Assembly: GCA_034421015.1 (NCBI GenBank)
Contig: DAOUKT010000027.1
Span: forward strand, 61,214 to 125,213
Length of the DNA stretch: 64,000 nucleotides
Origin: DAOUJW01 sp034421015
Lineage (GTDB): Bacteria; Chloroflexota; Dehalococcoidia; Lucifugimonadales; UBA2985
Direction of reading: 5' to 3'
Shown here: piece after piece, positions 23,513-32,221 of the stretch
Layout of the letters: each line of letters opens with the position of its first letter
How positions within the stretch are numbered: position 1 is the stretch's first letter
The notes under the pieces: model-generated
What the model saw: the letters and a program-made list of their open reading frames with translations, nothing else
Database searches by the model: none
What the model was told of the DNA's origin: nothing
Program-made: the position numbers and the translations under genes

Positions 23513-25057
23513 ATGTGGGCACAGACTCCCGACCTTGTCCTGCACAACGCCAACGTCATAACGCTGGGCGCATCTTTCCCCAAGGCAAACTGGGTGGCCG
23601 TCAGCGGCGGCGACATCACCGGCGTAGGCGTGGGCAGGCTCCCAAGTGACCTGCTGGGCGGCCGGTGGAGAGTCATCGACTGCCAGGGCGGTACCCTTGT
23701 GCCCGGCTTCAACGACGCCCACTGCCACATCCTGGCCACCGCGTCGTCGCTGATGGCGGTCGACTGCTCGCCGTCAGCGGTGTCGTCCATAGACGAGCTT
23801 GCAGACCTGCTCAGAAGGCGCGCTGCCGACTCTCCCGCGGGCGCGTGGATTCGCGCCACGGGTTACAACGAGTTCTACCTTAGTGAGAAGCGCCATCCCA
23901 CTCGCCGGGACCTGGACGCCGCCGTCCCGGAAAGACCCGTGAGGCTGACCCACCGCTCCGGCCACGCCGTTGTGCTCAACAGCCGCGCCCTTGCCCTGGC
24001 CGGAATAGCCTCCAACACGCCGGACCCGACCTACGGCGTCATCGACAGGGACCCGGACTCCGGGGAGCCGACCGGCCTGCTGCTTGAGATGGACGAGTAC
24101 CTGGATGGTGTCGTTCCGCCGCCGTCCCGCGAGGAGGTCTACGAGGGCGTGAGGCGCTTCAACCGGCAGTGCCTGGCTTTGGGCCTGACCTCCCTGCAGG
24201 ACGCAACGCCGGTCAACTCCCCGGAGCGTTGGAGGCTGTTCACGGAGATGAAGGAGCAGGGCATCCTCACGCCCGATCTCACGCTGATGGCCGGGGCGTC
24301 ACACCTAAAAAGCTTCATGGAGGAGGGCTTTGCCTTTGGCCACCGCGGGAAGGGCATGCGGCTGGGCGCGGCGAAGATCATGCTCACGATGACGACGGGG
24401 TCGCTGAGCCCGTCCCCGGAGGAGCTTCAATCGATTGTCGGCTACGCCCACCGCAACGGGTTCCAGGTTGCCATCCACGCGGTCGAGATGGAGGCGGTGG
24501 AGGCGGCCATCGAGGCGATACGCCTGCAGGCCGGAGATTTAACCGCCCGCCGTCACCGGATCGAGCACTGCTCGGAGTGCCCTCCGCGCCTTGTCGAAAG
24601 CCTGGCCCGCTGCGGCATAACGGTTGTCACCCAGCCCGGGTTCATCTACCACAGCGGCGAGCGGTATCTGTCCGAGGTTGAAGAGGAGCGGCGCGCCTGG
24701 CTGTACGCCATCGGCTCGCTCAAGGCCGCGGGCGTCCCGGTTGCCGCCGGCTCCGACGCCCCTGTCGCGCCGATTGACCCCATCACCGGAGTCTACGCGG
24801 CGGTGACGCGGCGGGCCGCTTCCGGCGACCCTGTGCTTCCCGACGAAGCCGTGAGCGCGGAGGACGCCTTGCGCATGCATACGCTTGAAAGCGCTTATGC
24901 GTCCTTCCGGGAGCTCGAGCGCGGTTCCATCGAAGTTGGCAAGCGCGCGGACATGGCCCTCCTTGACCGCGACCCAACGGCAATAGACCCAGAGGAAATC
25001 AAGAACACGCAAGTCCTGATGACAATTGCCGGCGGCGACGTGGTGTGGGAGGGGTGA
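23513..25057 (+). CDS. Amidohydrolase family 3 protein (YtcJ-like)
   Basis: This 514-residue metal-dependent hydrolase has the N-terminal beta-sandwich LVLHNANVITLG, then GGTLVPGFNDAHCHI with the HxH metal site (residues about 63-71). It continues with EMDEYLDG, VAIHAVEMEAVE, RIEHCSE and AAGSDAPVAPIDPITGVY, with the catalytic aspartate. The family acts on amides or related bonds; the substrate is unknown. The start at 23513 is chosen because the fold begins there; the frame remains open upstream through lipA. It follows lipA by 34 bp. Confidence 0.9.
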   Translation: MWAQTPDLVLHNANVITLGASFPKANWVAVSGGDITGVGVGRLPSDLLGGRWRVIDCQGGTLVPGFNDAHCHILATASSLMAVDCSPSAVSSIDELADLLRRRAADSPAGAWIRATGYNEFYLSEKRHPTRRDLDAAVPERPVRLTHRSGHAVVLNSRALALAGIASNTPDPTYGVIDRDPDSGEPTGLLLEMDEYLDGVVPPPSREEVYEGVRRFNRQCLALGLTSLQDATPVNSPERWRLFTEMKEQGILTPDLTLMAGASHLKSFMEEGFAFGHRGKGMRLGAAKIMLTMTTGSLSPSPEELQSIVGYAHRNGFQVAIHAVEMEAVEAAIEAIRLQAGDLTARRHRIEHCSECPPRLVESLARCGITVVTQPGFIYHSGERYLSEVEEERRAWLYAIGSLKAAGVPVAAGSDAPVAPIDPITGVYAAVTRRAASGDPVLPDEAVSAEDALRMHTLESAYASFRELERGSIEVGKRADMALLDRDPTAIDPEEIKNTQVLMTIAGGDVVWEG

Positions 25058-25135
25058 TTAGAGTCGGCCCTGATTGGCTAAAGCTATGAACTGGAACCAC
25101 TGTGGCGTGCGTACCAACATCCTATGCGCGAGCAG

Positions 25136-25747
25136 TCAAGGGGCTACGCCGAGCAGCACCAGTGGGACAGCCGGGACGCCCCGCCCTTGGCGTAGCACAT
25201 TAAGCAGGTCCCGCTCGTAGTAGGGCACGCCGGAAGACATCTCCCGCTCCAACTCTTTCATTGGCAGTATCTCGATTCCTACGTCGATAATGTCCGACAC
25301 GTAGAAACTCAGGTGCTTCACAAACAGATCATGGGCCACAAAAGCGTATTTCCCAAACTGAACTTCCACTGCCACGCGGTCCTTCACGAAGTCAGTCTGG
25401 TTGTAGGACATGATGGGTGTCAGCCCGGCCTCCTCGATGGTTCGCTTCTGCTCACTCTCCGGCAGGGCGTAAACTCCTCGAAGAATCTTCTCGTCGTCAG
25501 TCACCCAGAATGTGCTCCGCCGCTCCTCCCACCCTAGCCGCCTAAGCCCAACGCTGAACGCCCGGTTCATGTCGGCGGGAGAGAACAACATCCTCCCCTG
25601 CATCGCTTTTTCCCTCGATACTTTGGTGCGGCAGGCGAAGGCGTCCACCTCCCCTATCACAGCCTGCACTTCTTCCCATAGCTGATTGCGGTGGACAAGC
25701 AGATACTCTTCGCCGTTCAAATGGGAGTAGCGGGCCTTGATCTGCAT
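25136..25747 (-). CDS. Type II restriction endonuclease, BglII/BstYI-like
   Basis: This is a 203-residue protein. The segment NQTDFVKDRVAVEVQFGKYA places D119, E128 and Q130 with exactly the D-x8-E-x-Q spacing of the BglII active site (D84, E93, Q95). It is followed by FVAHDLF as in the BglII/BstYI family. The expected target is a GATC-centred palindrome such as AGATCT or RGATCY. Its ATG shares one base with the methyltransferase stop (TGATG), so translation is coupled. Codon use is AT-richer than nearby housekeeping genes, consistent with acquisition. Confidence 0.85.
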   Translation of the reverse strand: MQIKARYSHLNGEEYLLVHRNQLWEEVQAVIGEVDAFACRTKVSREKAMQGRMLFSPADMNRAFSVGLRRLGWEERRSTFWVTDDEKILRGVYALPESEQKRTIEEAGLTPIMSYNQTDFVKDRVAVEVQFGKYAFVAHDLFVKHLSFYVSDIIDVGIEILPMKELEREMSSGVPYYERDLLNVLRQGRGVPAVPLVLLGVAP

Positions 25748-26664
25748 CAATGGCCCCCATTGGGCTTCGACGGGTCGTAGATGGGCTTGCCCATGGGACG
25801 AGTACGGAGAGTGCCGTCGTAGAGCTGCCGGATTCGCTGTCGAGCTATCTCAACGTACTCCGGCTCAATGTCACAGCCGTAAGCGTCCCTGCCATGCCTC
25901 AACGCTGCAATGAGAGACGACCCAACTCCCATGTAGGGGTCAAACACAGCGTCTCCCACATTCGTCATGGAGAGCACAAGACGCTCTACCAATTCAACTG
26001 GGAACTGGCACGGATGTATTGTCTTCTCAGGATGGTTGCTCTTGACGTTTGGGAATTCCCATACATCGCTGGGGTTCTTGCCTTTTGGGTTTCCCGACAG
26101 CTCGCCCTTGTTCGGCCCCTTGAAATGCCGCTTGCCCGGATATTTCGAAGGGACCCTTATCTGGTCGAGGTTCCACGTGTAGTCGTCGCTCTTTGTCCAC
26201 CAGTTGATTGTTTCATATCTGCCGGACAAGCGATTGGTGGAGTGCAAGCCATGCCCAAAGTGCCATACGATACGGTTGCGTAGCTTGAGCCCGTGACTGA
26301 GGAACACGGGGTAGAGGACAGCATCAAGAGGGACGATCTCTCCGTTGTTGACGTAGTTCCCGGTCTGCCAGCAGATAGACCCTTGAGGATGCAGGACTCG
26401 TACGCATTCGCTGATCACATGCTCCTGGGCCTCAATGTACTCGCGCAGGGGGGTTCTCACCTCGTAGTCTTTGCCCAGGTTGTACGGCGGTGAGGTGACA
26501 ACCAACTTAAACAGCCCCTCTTGAAGCCTTGCCATGAACGCAAGATTGTCTTCACAGGCTAGCGACACATGATTGCTTCCTGACACCGAGGCTACCGCGG
26601 GATCTGCAATCATCAGAAGGCTCTCCTGGTTGTTAAGCATGTGCTTTCGAGCAGATTGCGGCAT
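25747..26664 (-). CDS. DNA methyltransferase, beta class (N4-cytosine or N6-adenine)
   Basis: The 305-residue protein has the catalytic motif TSPPYNLGKDY (motif IV) in its first third and the SAM-binding FDPYMGVGSSLIAALRHGRDAYG (motif I) near the C-terminus, the beta-class order. TSPPY favours N4-cytosine methylation, the mark used by the BglII system. The target-recognition region lies between (HFGHGLHSTNRLSGRYETINWW...). AGGAG stands 9 bases before the ATG at 26664. It is first in a two-gene restriction-modification operon. Confidence 0.92.
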   Translation of the reverse strand: MPQSARKHMLNNQESLLMIADPAVASVSGSNHVSLACEDNLAFMARLQEGLFKLVVTSPPYNLGKDYEVRTPLREYIEAQEHVISECVRVLHPQGSICWQTGNYVNNGEIVPLDAVLYPVFLSHGLKLRNRIVWHFGHGLHSTNRLSGRYETINWWTKSDDYTWNLDQIRVPSKYPGKRHFKGPNKGELSGNPKGKNPSDVWEFPNVKSNHPEKTIHPCQFPVELVERLVLSMTNVGDAVFDPYMGVGSSLIAALRHGRDAYGCDIEPEYVEIARQRIRQLYDGTLRTRPMGKPIYDPSKPNGGH

Positions 26665-26857
26665 CGATTTGACTCCTAGCCCACTATCAGATGCATCCCG
26701 TCATAGACCATGCGTTCGGAGTAAGTTTACCCGTTTCCGTGTAGGGTGTCAAGAGTTCAATTGATGCGAGTTTAGGCTAGCGATTCCAAAAAGCGCAAGG
26801 CTAATCGTGTGGGGATTTCGGCAATTGGCGGGAGTCAGAAGGGAAAGACAAATCCCC

Positions 26858-27838
26858 TTAGCTCCGCCGCTCCATTACGTAAGCGGCCAGGTCCGTGAGG
26901 CAGCGCTTGTACGTGTTGTCCGGGAGGGACTCCAGGGCCTCGAACGCCCGGCGGTGGAAGCCGGCGGCTATGGACGAGGCTTCAGGTATGATGTCCGAGT
27001 TCTGGATCATCTCCACGGCGCGCTTCAGGTTGCCGTCGGGGTCCACGTCCTCGCAGAGCTTCTGCACCGGGTTGTCGTTGGGGTAACGCTCCATCAGCAG
27101 AATGGTCGGCAGGGTGAGAGTGCCCTGGAGCAGGTCGTTGCCCACCGGCTTGCCAATCTCCTCCTCGGTCCCCTCAAAGTCCAGGATGTCGTCCACAATC
27201 TGGAACGCCATGCCCAGGTTGTGCCCGTAGGCCTTCAGCGCCTGCACCGTGTCCTCGGGAACGCCGCTGAGGACGGCCCCCGACTCGGCCGCCGTTGAGA
27301 AGAGGGAGGCCGTCTTCTCGTAGATGCGCTGCCAGTAGCGGTCCCGGCCCAGGGTCCAGTTGTAGGCGTCGAATATCTCCGACAACTCGCCCCTGGAGAG
27401 CTCCATGATGGTCTCCGAAAAGCGACGTATGACGCGGACGTTCTTGGTGTCGCACACGAAGGTCGCGGAGGTGGCAAAGACGTAGTCTCCCACCAGCACC
27501 GCCACGTTCCTGCCCCACTTGCTGCTGACTGTCGCCTTGCCCCGGCGCACATCCGAGTTGTCCACGGTGTCGTCGTGGACCAGGGTGGCGATGTGCAGCA
27601 GCTCCACCGCGGTCGCCATGATGAGGGGCAGATCGTGGTCATAGGGATGGAACTTGGAGGCGAAGATGGTGATGGCGGGCCTTGTGCGTTTGCCCGGGGC
27701 GTCCAGCACGTGGCCCAGGATGCCGTCCAGCATCGACGGGTCGGCGCGGGAGCTTTCGCTCAGCCAGACGCCTGCCAGCCGCTCCTCGACCTCCTTCAGC
27801 TCCGCCTGAATGGGTCCGTACAAATCCGTTGTGTTCAA
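26858..27838 (-). CDS. Polyprenyl synthetase (all-trans, FPP/GGPP/heptaprenyl type)
   Basis: The protein has 326 residues from the TTG at 27838 (MNTTDLYGPIQAEL), with AGGAGGGCG just upstream. Both aspartate-rich motifs are present: LVHDDTVDNSDVRRG and QIVDDILDFEG. GKRTRPAI supplies the conserved lysine and arginine. Chain length cannot be set with certainty; the small-residue pattern before the first DDxxD motif (VELLHIATL) suits a long-chain product used for quinones. It lies 25 bp after metG in the same direction. Confidence 0.9.
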   Translation of the reverse strand: MNTTDLYGPIQAELKEVEERLAGVWLSESSRADPSMLDGILGHVLDAPGKRTRPAITIFASKFHPYDHDLPLIMATAVELLHIATLVHDDTVDNSDVRRGKATVSSKWGRNVAVLVGDYVFATSATFVCDTKNVRVIRRFSETIMELSRGELSEIFDAYNWTLGRDRYWQRIYEKTASLFSTAAESGAVLSGVPEDTVQALKAYGHNLGMAFQIVDDILDFEGTEEEIGKPVGNDLLQGTLTLPTILLMERYPNDNPVQKLCEDVDPDGNLKRAVEMIQNSDIIPEASSIAAGFHRRAFEALESLPDNTYKRCLTDLAAYVMERRS

Positions 27839-27863
27839 CGCCCTCCTGACTCCAGAGAGAATC

Positions 27864-29546
27864 CTAGCCTGTGCTCTGCCCCAACCGCTGCAGCTCAGCC
27901 TCAGCCACCTCCTCATCCAGCTTGGTGAAGAGAGGCTCCGGGGCGGCCATTGCCTGGCCCGGCGGCAGCGACTCCAGCGAGTGGTCCCACTTCCAACCAT
28001 TTGCGGCGACCGACCCGGAGAAGCCCAGCAGACCGTGCAGCTTCTCCGAGCTGAAGGGCAGGAAGGGGTTGAGGGCGGTCTTCAGGCAATTGATGACCGA
28101 GAGGATCACCCACAGAGTGGTCCCGGTTACCGCCTTGTCCTGCTTGAGGGTCCTCCAGGGCTCCTTGTGGTCCAGGTAGCGGTTGGCCTCCTGCGCCAGG
28201 GACATGGCCTGTCCCAGAGCCGCCCGGAAGTGGCACCTGTACAGGTTGTCGTCGACGGCTTGAAGGGCCTGCTCCGCCCTGGCCAGGATATCGCGTGCGC
28301 CCTCGTCCAGCTCGCCGGGCTCCGGTATCCTGCCATCGAAGTTGCGATAGGTAAAGGTCAGCACCCGGTGCACCAGGTTGCCGAATGTGGCCACAAGCTC
28401 GTCGTTGTTGCGCCGCACAAAGTCCCGCCACGAAAAGTCGGAGTCGCTGGTCTCCGGCATCGCCGCAGAGAGGTAGTAGCGCAGGGGGTCCGGGTCGTAC
28501 CTGTCCAGGTAGTCGGGGACCCACACGGCCCAGTTCCGGCTGGTGGAGAGCTGCCTGCCCTCCAGGTTGAGGAACTCGTTGGCGGGCACGTCGTAGGGGA
28601 GCTCCAGGCCGCCGTAGCCCTCCAGCATCGCGGGCCAGATGATGCTGTGGAAGGGTATGTTGTCCTTGCCGATGAAGTAGTAGCCCCTTGCGTCGCCCTG
28701 CCAGAACGGCTCCCACGCCTCAGGCTCACCGCGGAGCATGGCCCACTCCTTGGAGGCCGACAGGTAGCCTATGACAGCCTCGAACCAGACGTAGATGCGC
28801 TTGCCGTCGTAGCCGGGCACGGGAAGGGGAACGCCCCACTCCAGGTCCCGGGAGATGGCGCGGTCCTTCAGGCCGTCCTCCAGGTAGCGCTGGGTAAAGT
28901 TCAGCACGTTGGGCCGCCAGTGCCTCTGCTCCCTCACCCACTCCAGAAGCGTGTCCTGGAAGGCGCTCAGCTTCAGGAAGAAGTGCTCCGACTCGCGGAT
29001 CTCCGGCTTGTCGGTGCACAAGCGGCACTGGATGCCGATGAGGTCTTCAGGGTTCAGCGGCTTGCCGCACTCGTCGCACTGGTCGCCCCGGGCGTCGGCG
29101 TTGTCGCAGAAGGGGCACCCGCCCTTCACATACCGGTCGGGCAGGAAGCGGCTGCAGGTGTGGCAGTACGGCAGCGGCGTGGTGTCGGTGTAGATGTAGC
29201 CCTTGTCCAGCAGCACGCGGAAGATGTCCTGGACGACCTCTCGATGATTGTCCGTGCCCGTCGTCGTGAACAGGTCGAAGGATATGCCCATTCTCTCCCA
29301 CGACTCCAGGAACTCCTTGTGGTAGCGGGACACCACCTCCTGGGGCGAGATGCCGTCCTGCTCCGCTCTGAGGGTGATGGGAGTGCCGTGCTGGTCGCTG
29401 CCGGAGACCATCAGGACGTGGTTGCCCTTCAGCCGGTGATAGCGGGCGAAGATGTCCGCCGCCAGGTAGCAGCCGGCGATGTGTCCCATGTGAAGGGAGC
29501 CATTGGCGTAGGGCCAGGCCACTCCTATGAGAATGCGTTCGGGCAT
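27864..29546 (-). CDS. metG: Methionyl-tRNA synthetase
   Basis: This 560-residue class I synthetase starts with VAWPYANGSLHMGHIAG (HIGH motif as HMGH). Its zinc-knuckle insertion is rich in paired cysteines (CHTCSRF, CPFC, CDECGKPL, CRLC), WFEAVIGYLSA follows, and the KMSKS region is degenerate (LEGRQLSTSRNW), as in archaeal-type MetG. An anticodon-binding helical domain ends the protein, and no C-terminal tRNA-binding EMAP domain is fused. It is divergent from cvpA across 135 bp. Confidence 0.95.
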   Translation of the reverse strand: MPERILIGVAWPYANGSLHMGHIAGCYLAADIFARYHRLKGNHVLMVSGSDQHGTPITLRAEQDGISPQEVVSRYHKEFLESWERMGISFDLFTTTGTDNHREVVQDIFRVLLDKGYIYTDTTPLPYCHTCSRFLPDRYVKGGCPFCDNADARGDQCDECGKPLNPEDLIGIQCRLCTDKPEIRESEHFFLKLSAFQDTLLEWVREQRHWRPNVLNFTQRYLEDGLKDRAISRDLEWGVPLPVPGYDGKRIYVWFEAVIGYLSASKEWAMLRGEPEAWEPFWQGDARGYYFIGKDNIPFHSIIWPAMLEGYGGLELPYDVPANEFLNLEGRQLSTSRNWAVWVPDYLDRYDPDPLRYYLSAAMPETSDSDFSWRDFVRRNNDELVATFGNLVHRVLTFTYRNFDGRIPEPGELDEGARDILARAEQALQAVDDNLYRCHFRAALGQAMSLAQEANRYLDHKEPWRTLKQDKAVTGTTLWVILSVINCLKTALNPFLPFSSEKLHGLLGFSGSVAANGWKWDHSLESLPPGQAMAAPEPLFTKLDEEVAEAELQRLGQSTG

Positions 29547-29681
29547 CGACCCTCACTCGTCCTTGGTGACGCTTGTTGCTTGTGCATTGTAGCACAATGC
29601 GGCGCGGTTTTGCTCTAGGATAGTGCCTATGCTAAACTGATTGAAGGCCAGCGAAGCGGTCACCCTGTGCAGGAGCAGGTG

Positions 29682-30293
29682 GTGAACTTGTTAGATATAG
29701 TCATCACGGTTACCTGGATTCTGGGCCTCTTTCTGGGATGGCGAATGGGGCTCTTCGGCGCCGTCTTCGCAGCCGGGGGCGCGGCAGTGGGCGTGTTCCT
29801 GGCGGCCCGCTTCAGCGACGACGTAGCCGACATCCTGACCGACTCCGTCACCAGCGACACCCTGGCCACGGTCATTGCCTACGTGGCGATCCTGGCCGTG
29901 GCTTTCACCGCGGCAATGGCCCTGAGGACAGTCCTGGTAGAAGGGCTCAAGCGTGTGGCGCTGGGTTGGGTGGACCCGGTTGGAGGGATGGTGCTGGGCC
30001 TGGTGGCGGGATTCCTTCTTGCAGGAGCCCTCGTCACAGTGATGGCGAGGTACTCCGCCGATCTGCCGGAGACATCCAGCGGCGATACATCGTCCTACAT
30101 ACGACTGGCCCAATCGGACCTTCAGGAGAACGTCAGGGGCCCGCTCCTGGAGTCCAGCATGGTCCCGCTCTACCTGGGCTTCATGGACTCAGGGCCTGGC
30201 AGCGTCATCCTGAGCCCCGTGCCCGAGGACATGTGGGAGGCGCTGCGGATACTGGAATTGGAGATAAACGGACCGGAGACCAGCGCGCAATGA
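29682..30293 (+). CDS. CvpA family membrane protein
   Basis: This 203-residue protein has four hydrophobic segments. The N-terminus NLLDIVITVTWILGLFLGWRMGLF matches the CvpA start (D-x3-x-GWxxG), and GWVDPVGGMVLGLVAGFLLAG is the second conserved block. CvpA was named for colicin V production and is linked to envelope homeostasis. I chose the GTG at 29682, with AGGAG 6 bases upstream; a GTG at 29667 is also in frame. The stop overlaps the next gene in an ATGA. Confidence 0.85.
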   Translation: MNLLDIVITVTWILGLFLGWRMGLFGAVFAAGGAAVGVFLAARFSDDVADILTDSVTSDTLATVIAYVAILAVAFTAAMALRTVLVEGLKRVALGWVDPVGGMVLGLVAGFLLAGALVTVMARYSADLPETSSGDTSSYIRLAQSDLQENVRGPLLESSMVPLYLGFMDSGPGSVILSPVPEDMWEALRILELEINGPETSAQ

Positions 30294-30826
30294 TCAGTTC
30301 GCCGGTGCTGGTGCTGAACCAGAACTACGAGCCCCTGAACATCTGCACGGTGCGACGCGCCGTGGTGCTCCTTGGCGTGGGCAAGGCGGAGACGCTGGAG
30401 AACGCGGAGGGGGAGATCTCCACGGCAAATCTCTCCATGCCAGTGCCGTCCGTGATACGGCTGATGTACCTGATCAGGCGGCCCGTGTTGCAGCGCAGAC
30501 TGTCTCGCAGGGAGATATTCCTGCGGGACAAGTACACCTGCATGTACTGCGGCCGCGAGACCAGGCAGCTCACCCTGGACCACGTTGTGCCGCGCTACCG
30601 GGGAGGCGCGCACACCTGGGAGAACGTGGTCAGCGCCTGCATAGCCTGCAACCATCGCAAGGCCGGCCGCACGCCGCAGGAGGCCGGGATGAAGCTGGCG
30701 GAGGAGCCCAGGCCGCCTCGCATGAACCCCTACTCCCTGTTCCTGCACAAGCCCATCCGGGACGGCTGGGACAAGTTCGTCCCCTGGCTGGGCAAAGATG
30801 GAAAGGGTATTCCTTCGGACGTTTAA
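30290..30826 (+). CDS. HNH endonuclease family protein
   Basis: This is a 178-residue protein. The N-terminal SSPVLVLNQNYEPLNICTVRRA is the well-known start of this HNH family. The nuclease core is KYTCMYCGRETRQLTLDHVVPRYRGG, then WENVVSACIACNHRKAGRTPQEAGM, with two CxxC zinc pairs and catalytic DH. These proteins are widespread and of uncertain role, perhaps DNA repair. The start overlaps the cvpA stop by 4 bp and lexA follows, hinting at a DNA-maintenance context. Confidence 0.92.
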   Translation: MISSPVLVLNQNYEPLNICTVRRAVVLLGVGKAETLENAEGEISTANLSMPVPSVIRLMYLIRRPVLQRRLSRREIFLRDKYTCMYCGRETRQLTLDHVVPRYRGGAHTWENVVSACIACNHRKAGRTPQEAGMKLAEEPRPPRMNPYSLFLHKPIRDGWDKFVPWLGKDGKGIPSDV

Positions 30827-30831
30827 GGCCG

Positions 30832-30860
30832 TTGACAAGTCGATTTGCCTGTGTTAGCCT
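30832..30860 (+). promoter_or_regulatory. lexA promoter
   Basis: TTGACA at 30832-30837 and TAGCCT at 30855-30860 are separated by 17 bases. The LexA box begins 6 bases further on, so repressor bound there would block start or clearance. Confidence 0.65.
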
Positions 30861-30866
30861 TGCCAA

Positions 30867-30879
30867 CGAACATAAGTTC
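30867..30879 (+). promoter_or_regulatory. LexA (SOS) operator
   Basis: CGAACATAAGTTC fits the Gram-positive/Chloroflexi-type SOS box GAACN4GTTC exactly in its half-sites. It lies between the promoter and the ribosome site (AGGAG) of lexA, the expected position for autoregulation. Confidence 0.8.
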
Positions 30880-30894
30880 ATTAAGGAGATTGAC

Positions 30895-31542
30895 TTGGCC
30901 AAAGAAGACCTGAGCGCAAGACAGAAGCAGATCCTGGAATTCATCAACGGCTTTGACGAGGAGCACAGCTACCCGCCCACCATCCGGGACATTCAGTACG
31001 CATGCAGCATCAGCTCCACCTCCGTGGTGGACTACAACCTGAAGATCCTGGAGAGGAAGGGCTACATACGGCGGGACCGGGAGGTTTCAAGGGGCATTGA
31101 GGTGCTTGGAGGGCACAGGACCAGGGTGCAGGTGGACAGGGTGCCGCTCCTGGGCTCCATCGCCGCCGGCGAGCCGATACCCGTGGCCGGACAGGACTCC
31201 TGGGTCACCGCGGAGCCCCTGGACGTCCTGGACCTTCCCCAGGGGTTCATCAGGGACGCCCGGGACGCCTACGCCCTCACGGTGAAGGGCACGTCCATGA
31301 TTGACGCCCTTGTGGACGACGGCGACACGGTTTTCGTGCGGCCAGTCACCTCCATCAGCGACGGGGACATGGTTGTGGCGTGGCTCAAGACGGAGAAGGA
31401 GGTCACCCTCAAGCGGCTGTACCACGAAGGCAGCCGCATCCGCCTGCAGCCTGCCAACGTCACCATGCAGCCCATCTACGTGGACCCGGACAACATCGAG
31501 GTCCAGGGCAAGGTGGTGGCCGTCCTGCGCAGCTCAGTCTAG
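30895..31542 (+). CDS. lexA: LexA repressor
   Basis: This 215-residue SOS repressor protease has a winged-helix N-terminus (LSARQKQILEFINGF, YPPTIRDIQ, SSTSVVDYNLKILERKGYI). The self-cleavage site A91-G92 lies in GSIAAGEP, catalytic serine S134 in VKGTSMIDAL, and lysine K173 in EVTLKRL. The start is TTG at 30895 behind AAGGAG, with an operator just upstream, so it should repress itself. No other SOS box was noticed in the window. Confidence 0.95.
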   Translation: MAKEDLSARQKQILEFINGFDEEHSYPPTIRDIQYACSISSTSVVDYNLKILERKGYIRRDREVSRGIEVLGGHRTRVQVDRVPLLGSIAAGEPIPVAGQDSWVTAEPLDVLDLPQGFIRDARDAYALTVKGTSMIDALVDDGDTVFVRPVTSISDGDMVVAWLKTEKEVTLKRLYHEGSRIRLQPANVTMQPIYVDPDNIEVQGKVVAVLRSSV

Positions 31543-31739
31543 GCAGGTCACATCCGAATCGTCGGGCCTGGGACCAGCCGGAGACGGGACGTGGATGCTA
31601 GACGCTTCGCTCCGCAGCATAATGCCAGGGGATTTTCTTCAATTTCGCACGCGTCATTCAGCCCTAAACCGGGCCGCGAGGTGATATAATCTCTCAGGAG
31701 CCGGCCAGGCTCCTACGGCTTACGAAGGGGGAATATCTC

Positions 31740-32219
31740 GTGCCAAGAGGAAAGACCTACTGGATGGTGGCAGATTCCCTGGAGAACTTCCGAGTCACCC
31801 GGGACATGGACTTCGCCATGCAGGGGATGGCAACACGACAGCGGCGCAAGGCCCAGAGGATGGAGCCAGGCGACAGGCTACTGTTCTACATCACGGGCAT
31901 TCAGAGATTCGGGGCGACCGCTACCGTATCGTCCAAGTGTTTTGAGGACCACAAGCCAATCTGGAAGAGCGACGGCAAGCCGGACGACTTTCCGTGGAGG
32001 GTGAACATCAAGGTGGAGGCCTCCCTGGACGAGGACAAGTTCCTGGACGCCTCCGAGATAGGCCCACGGATGGAGTACATAAGGCACTGGCCTCCGGAGC
32101 TCTGGCCCCTTGCCTTCCAGGGCAATCTCCACATTCTGCCCAAGAATGACTTTGAGCTCCTGGAGCGGGAGATAAAGAGGGCGGCGGGCCAGAAGCTGCC
32201 CGCGCTTGCCATTCGTTAG
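31740..32219 (+). CDS. EVE domain protein
   Basis: The 159-residue protein shows the EVE (PUA-like) layout: TYWMVADSLENFRVTRDM at the start, then RMEPGDRLLFYITGIQRFGATATV, and PWRVNIKVEA with MEYIRHWPPELWPLAFQGNLH. EVE domains read modified bases in DNA or RNA and occur in modification-dependent restriction. This is a standalone domain with no nuclease attached. The start is GTG with a GGGGG site 9 bases ahead, and a TATAAT lies at 31685-31690. Confidence 0.85.
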   Translation: MPRGKTYWMVADSLENFRVTRDMDFAMQGMATRQRRKAQRMEPGDRLLFYITGIQRFGATATVSSKCFEDHKPIWKSDGKPDDFPWRVNIKVEASLDEDKFLDASEIGPRMEYIRHWPPELWPLAFQGNLHILPKNDFELLEREIKRAAGQKLPALAIR

Positions 32220-32221
32220 CG

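Noticed and set aside
25136..26664. Reading the restriction-modification pair and the DndC-HerA-NurA genes as one defence island
   Set aside because: They are nearly 20 kb apart with housekeeping genes between them.
31740..32219. EVE protein and HNH nuclease (30290) as a modification-dependent restriction system
   Set aside because: lexA and a separate promoter lie between them, and this HNH family is widespread without EVE partners.
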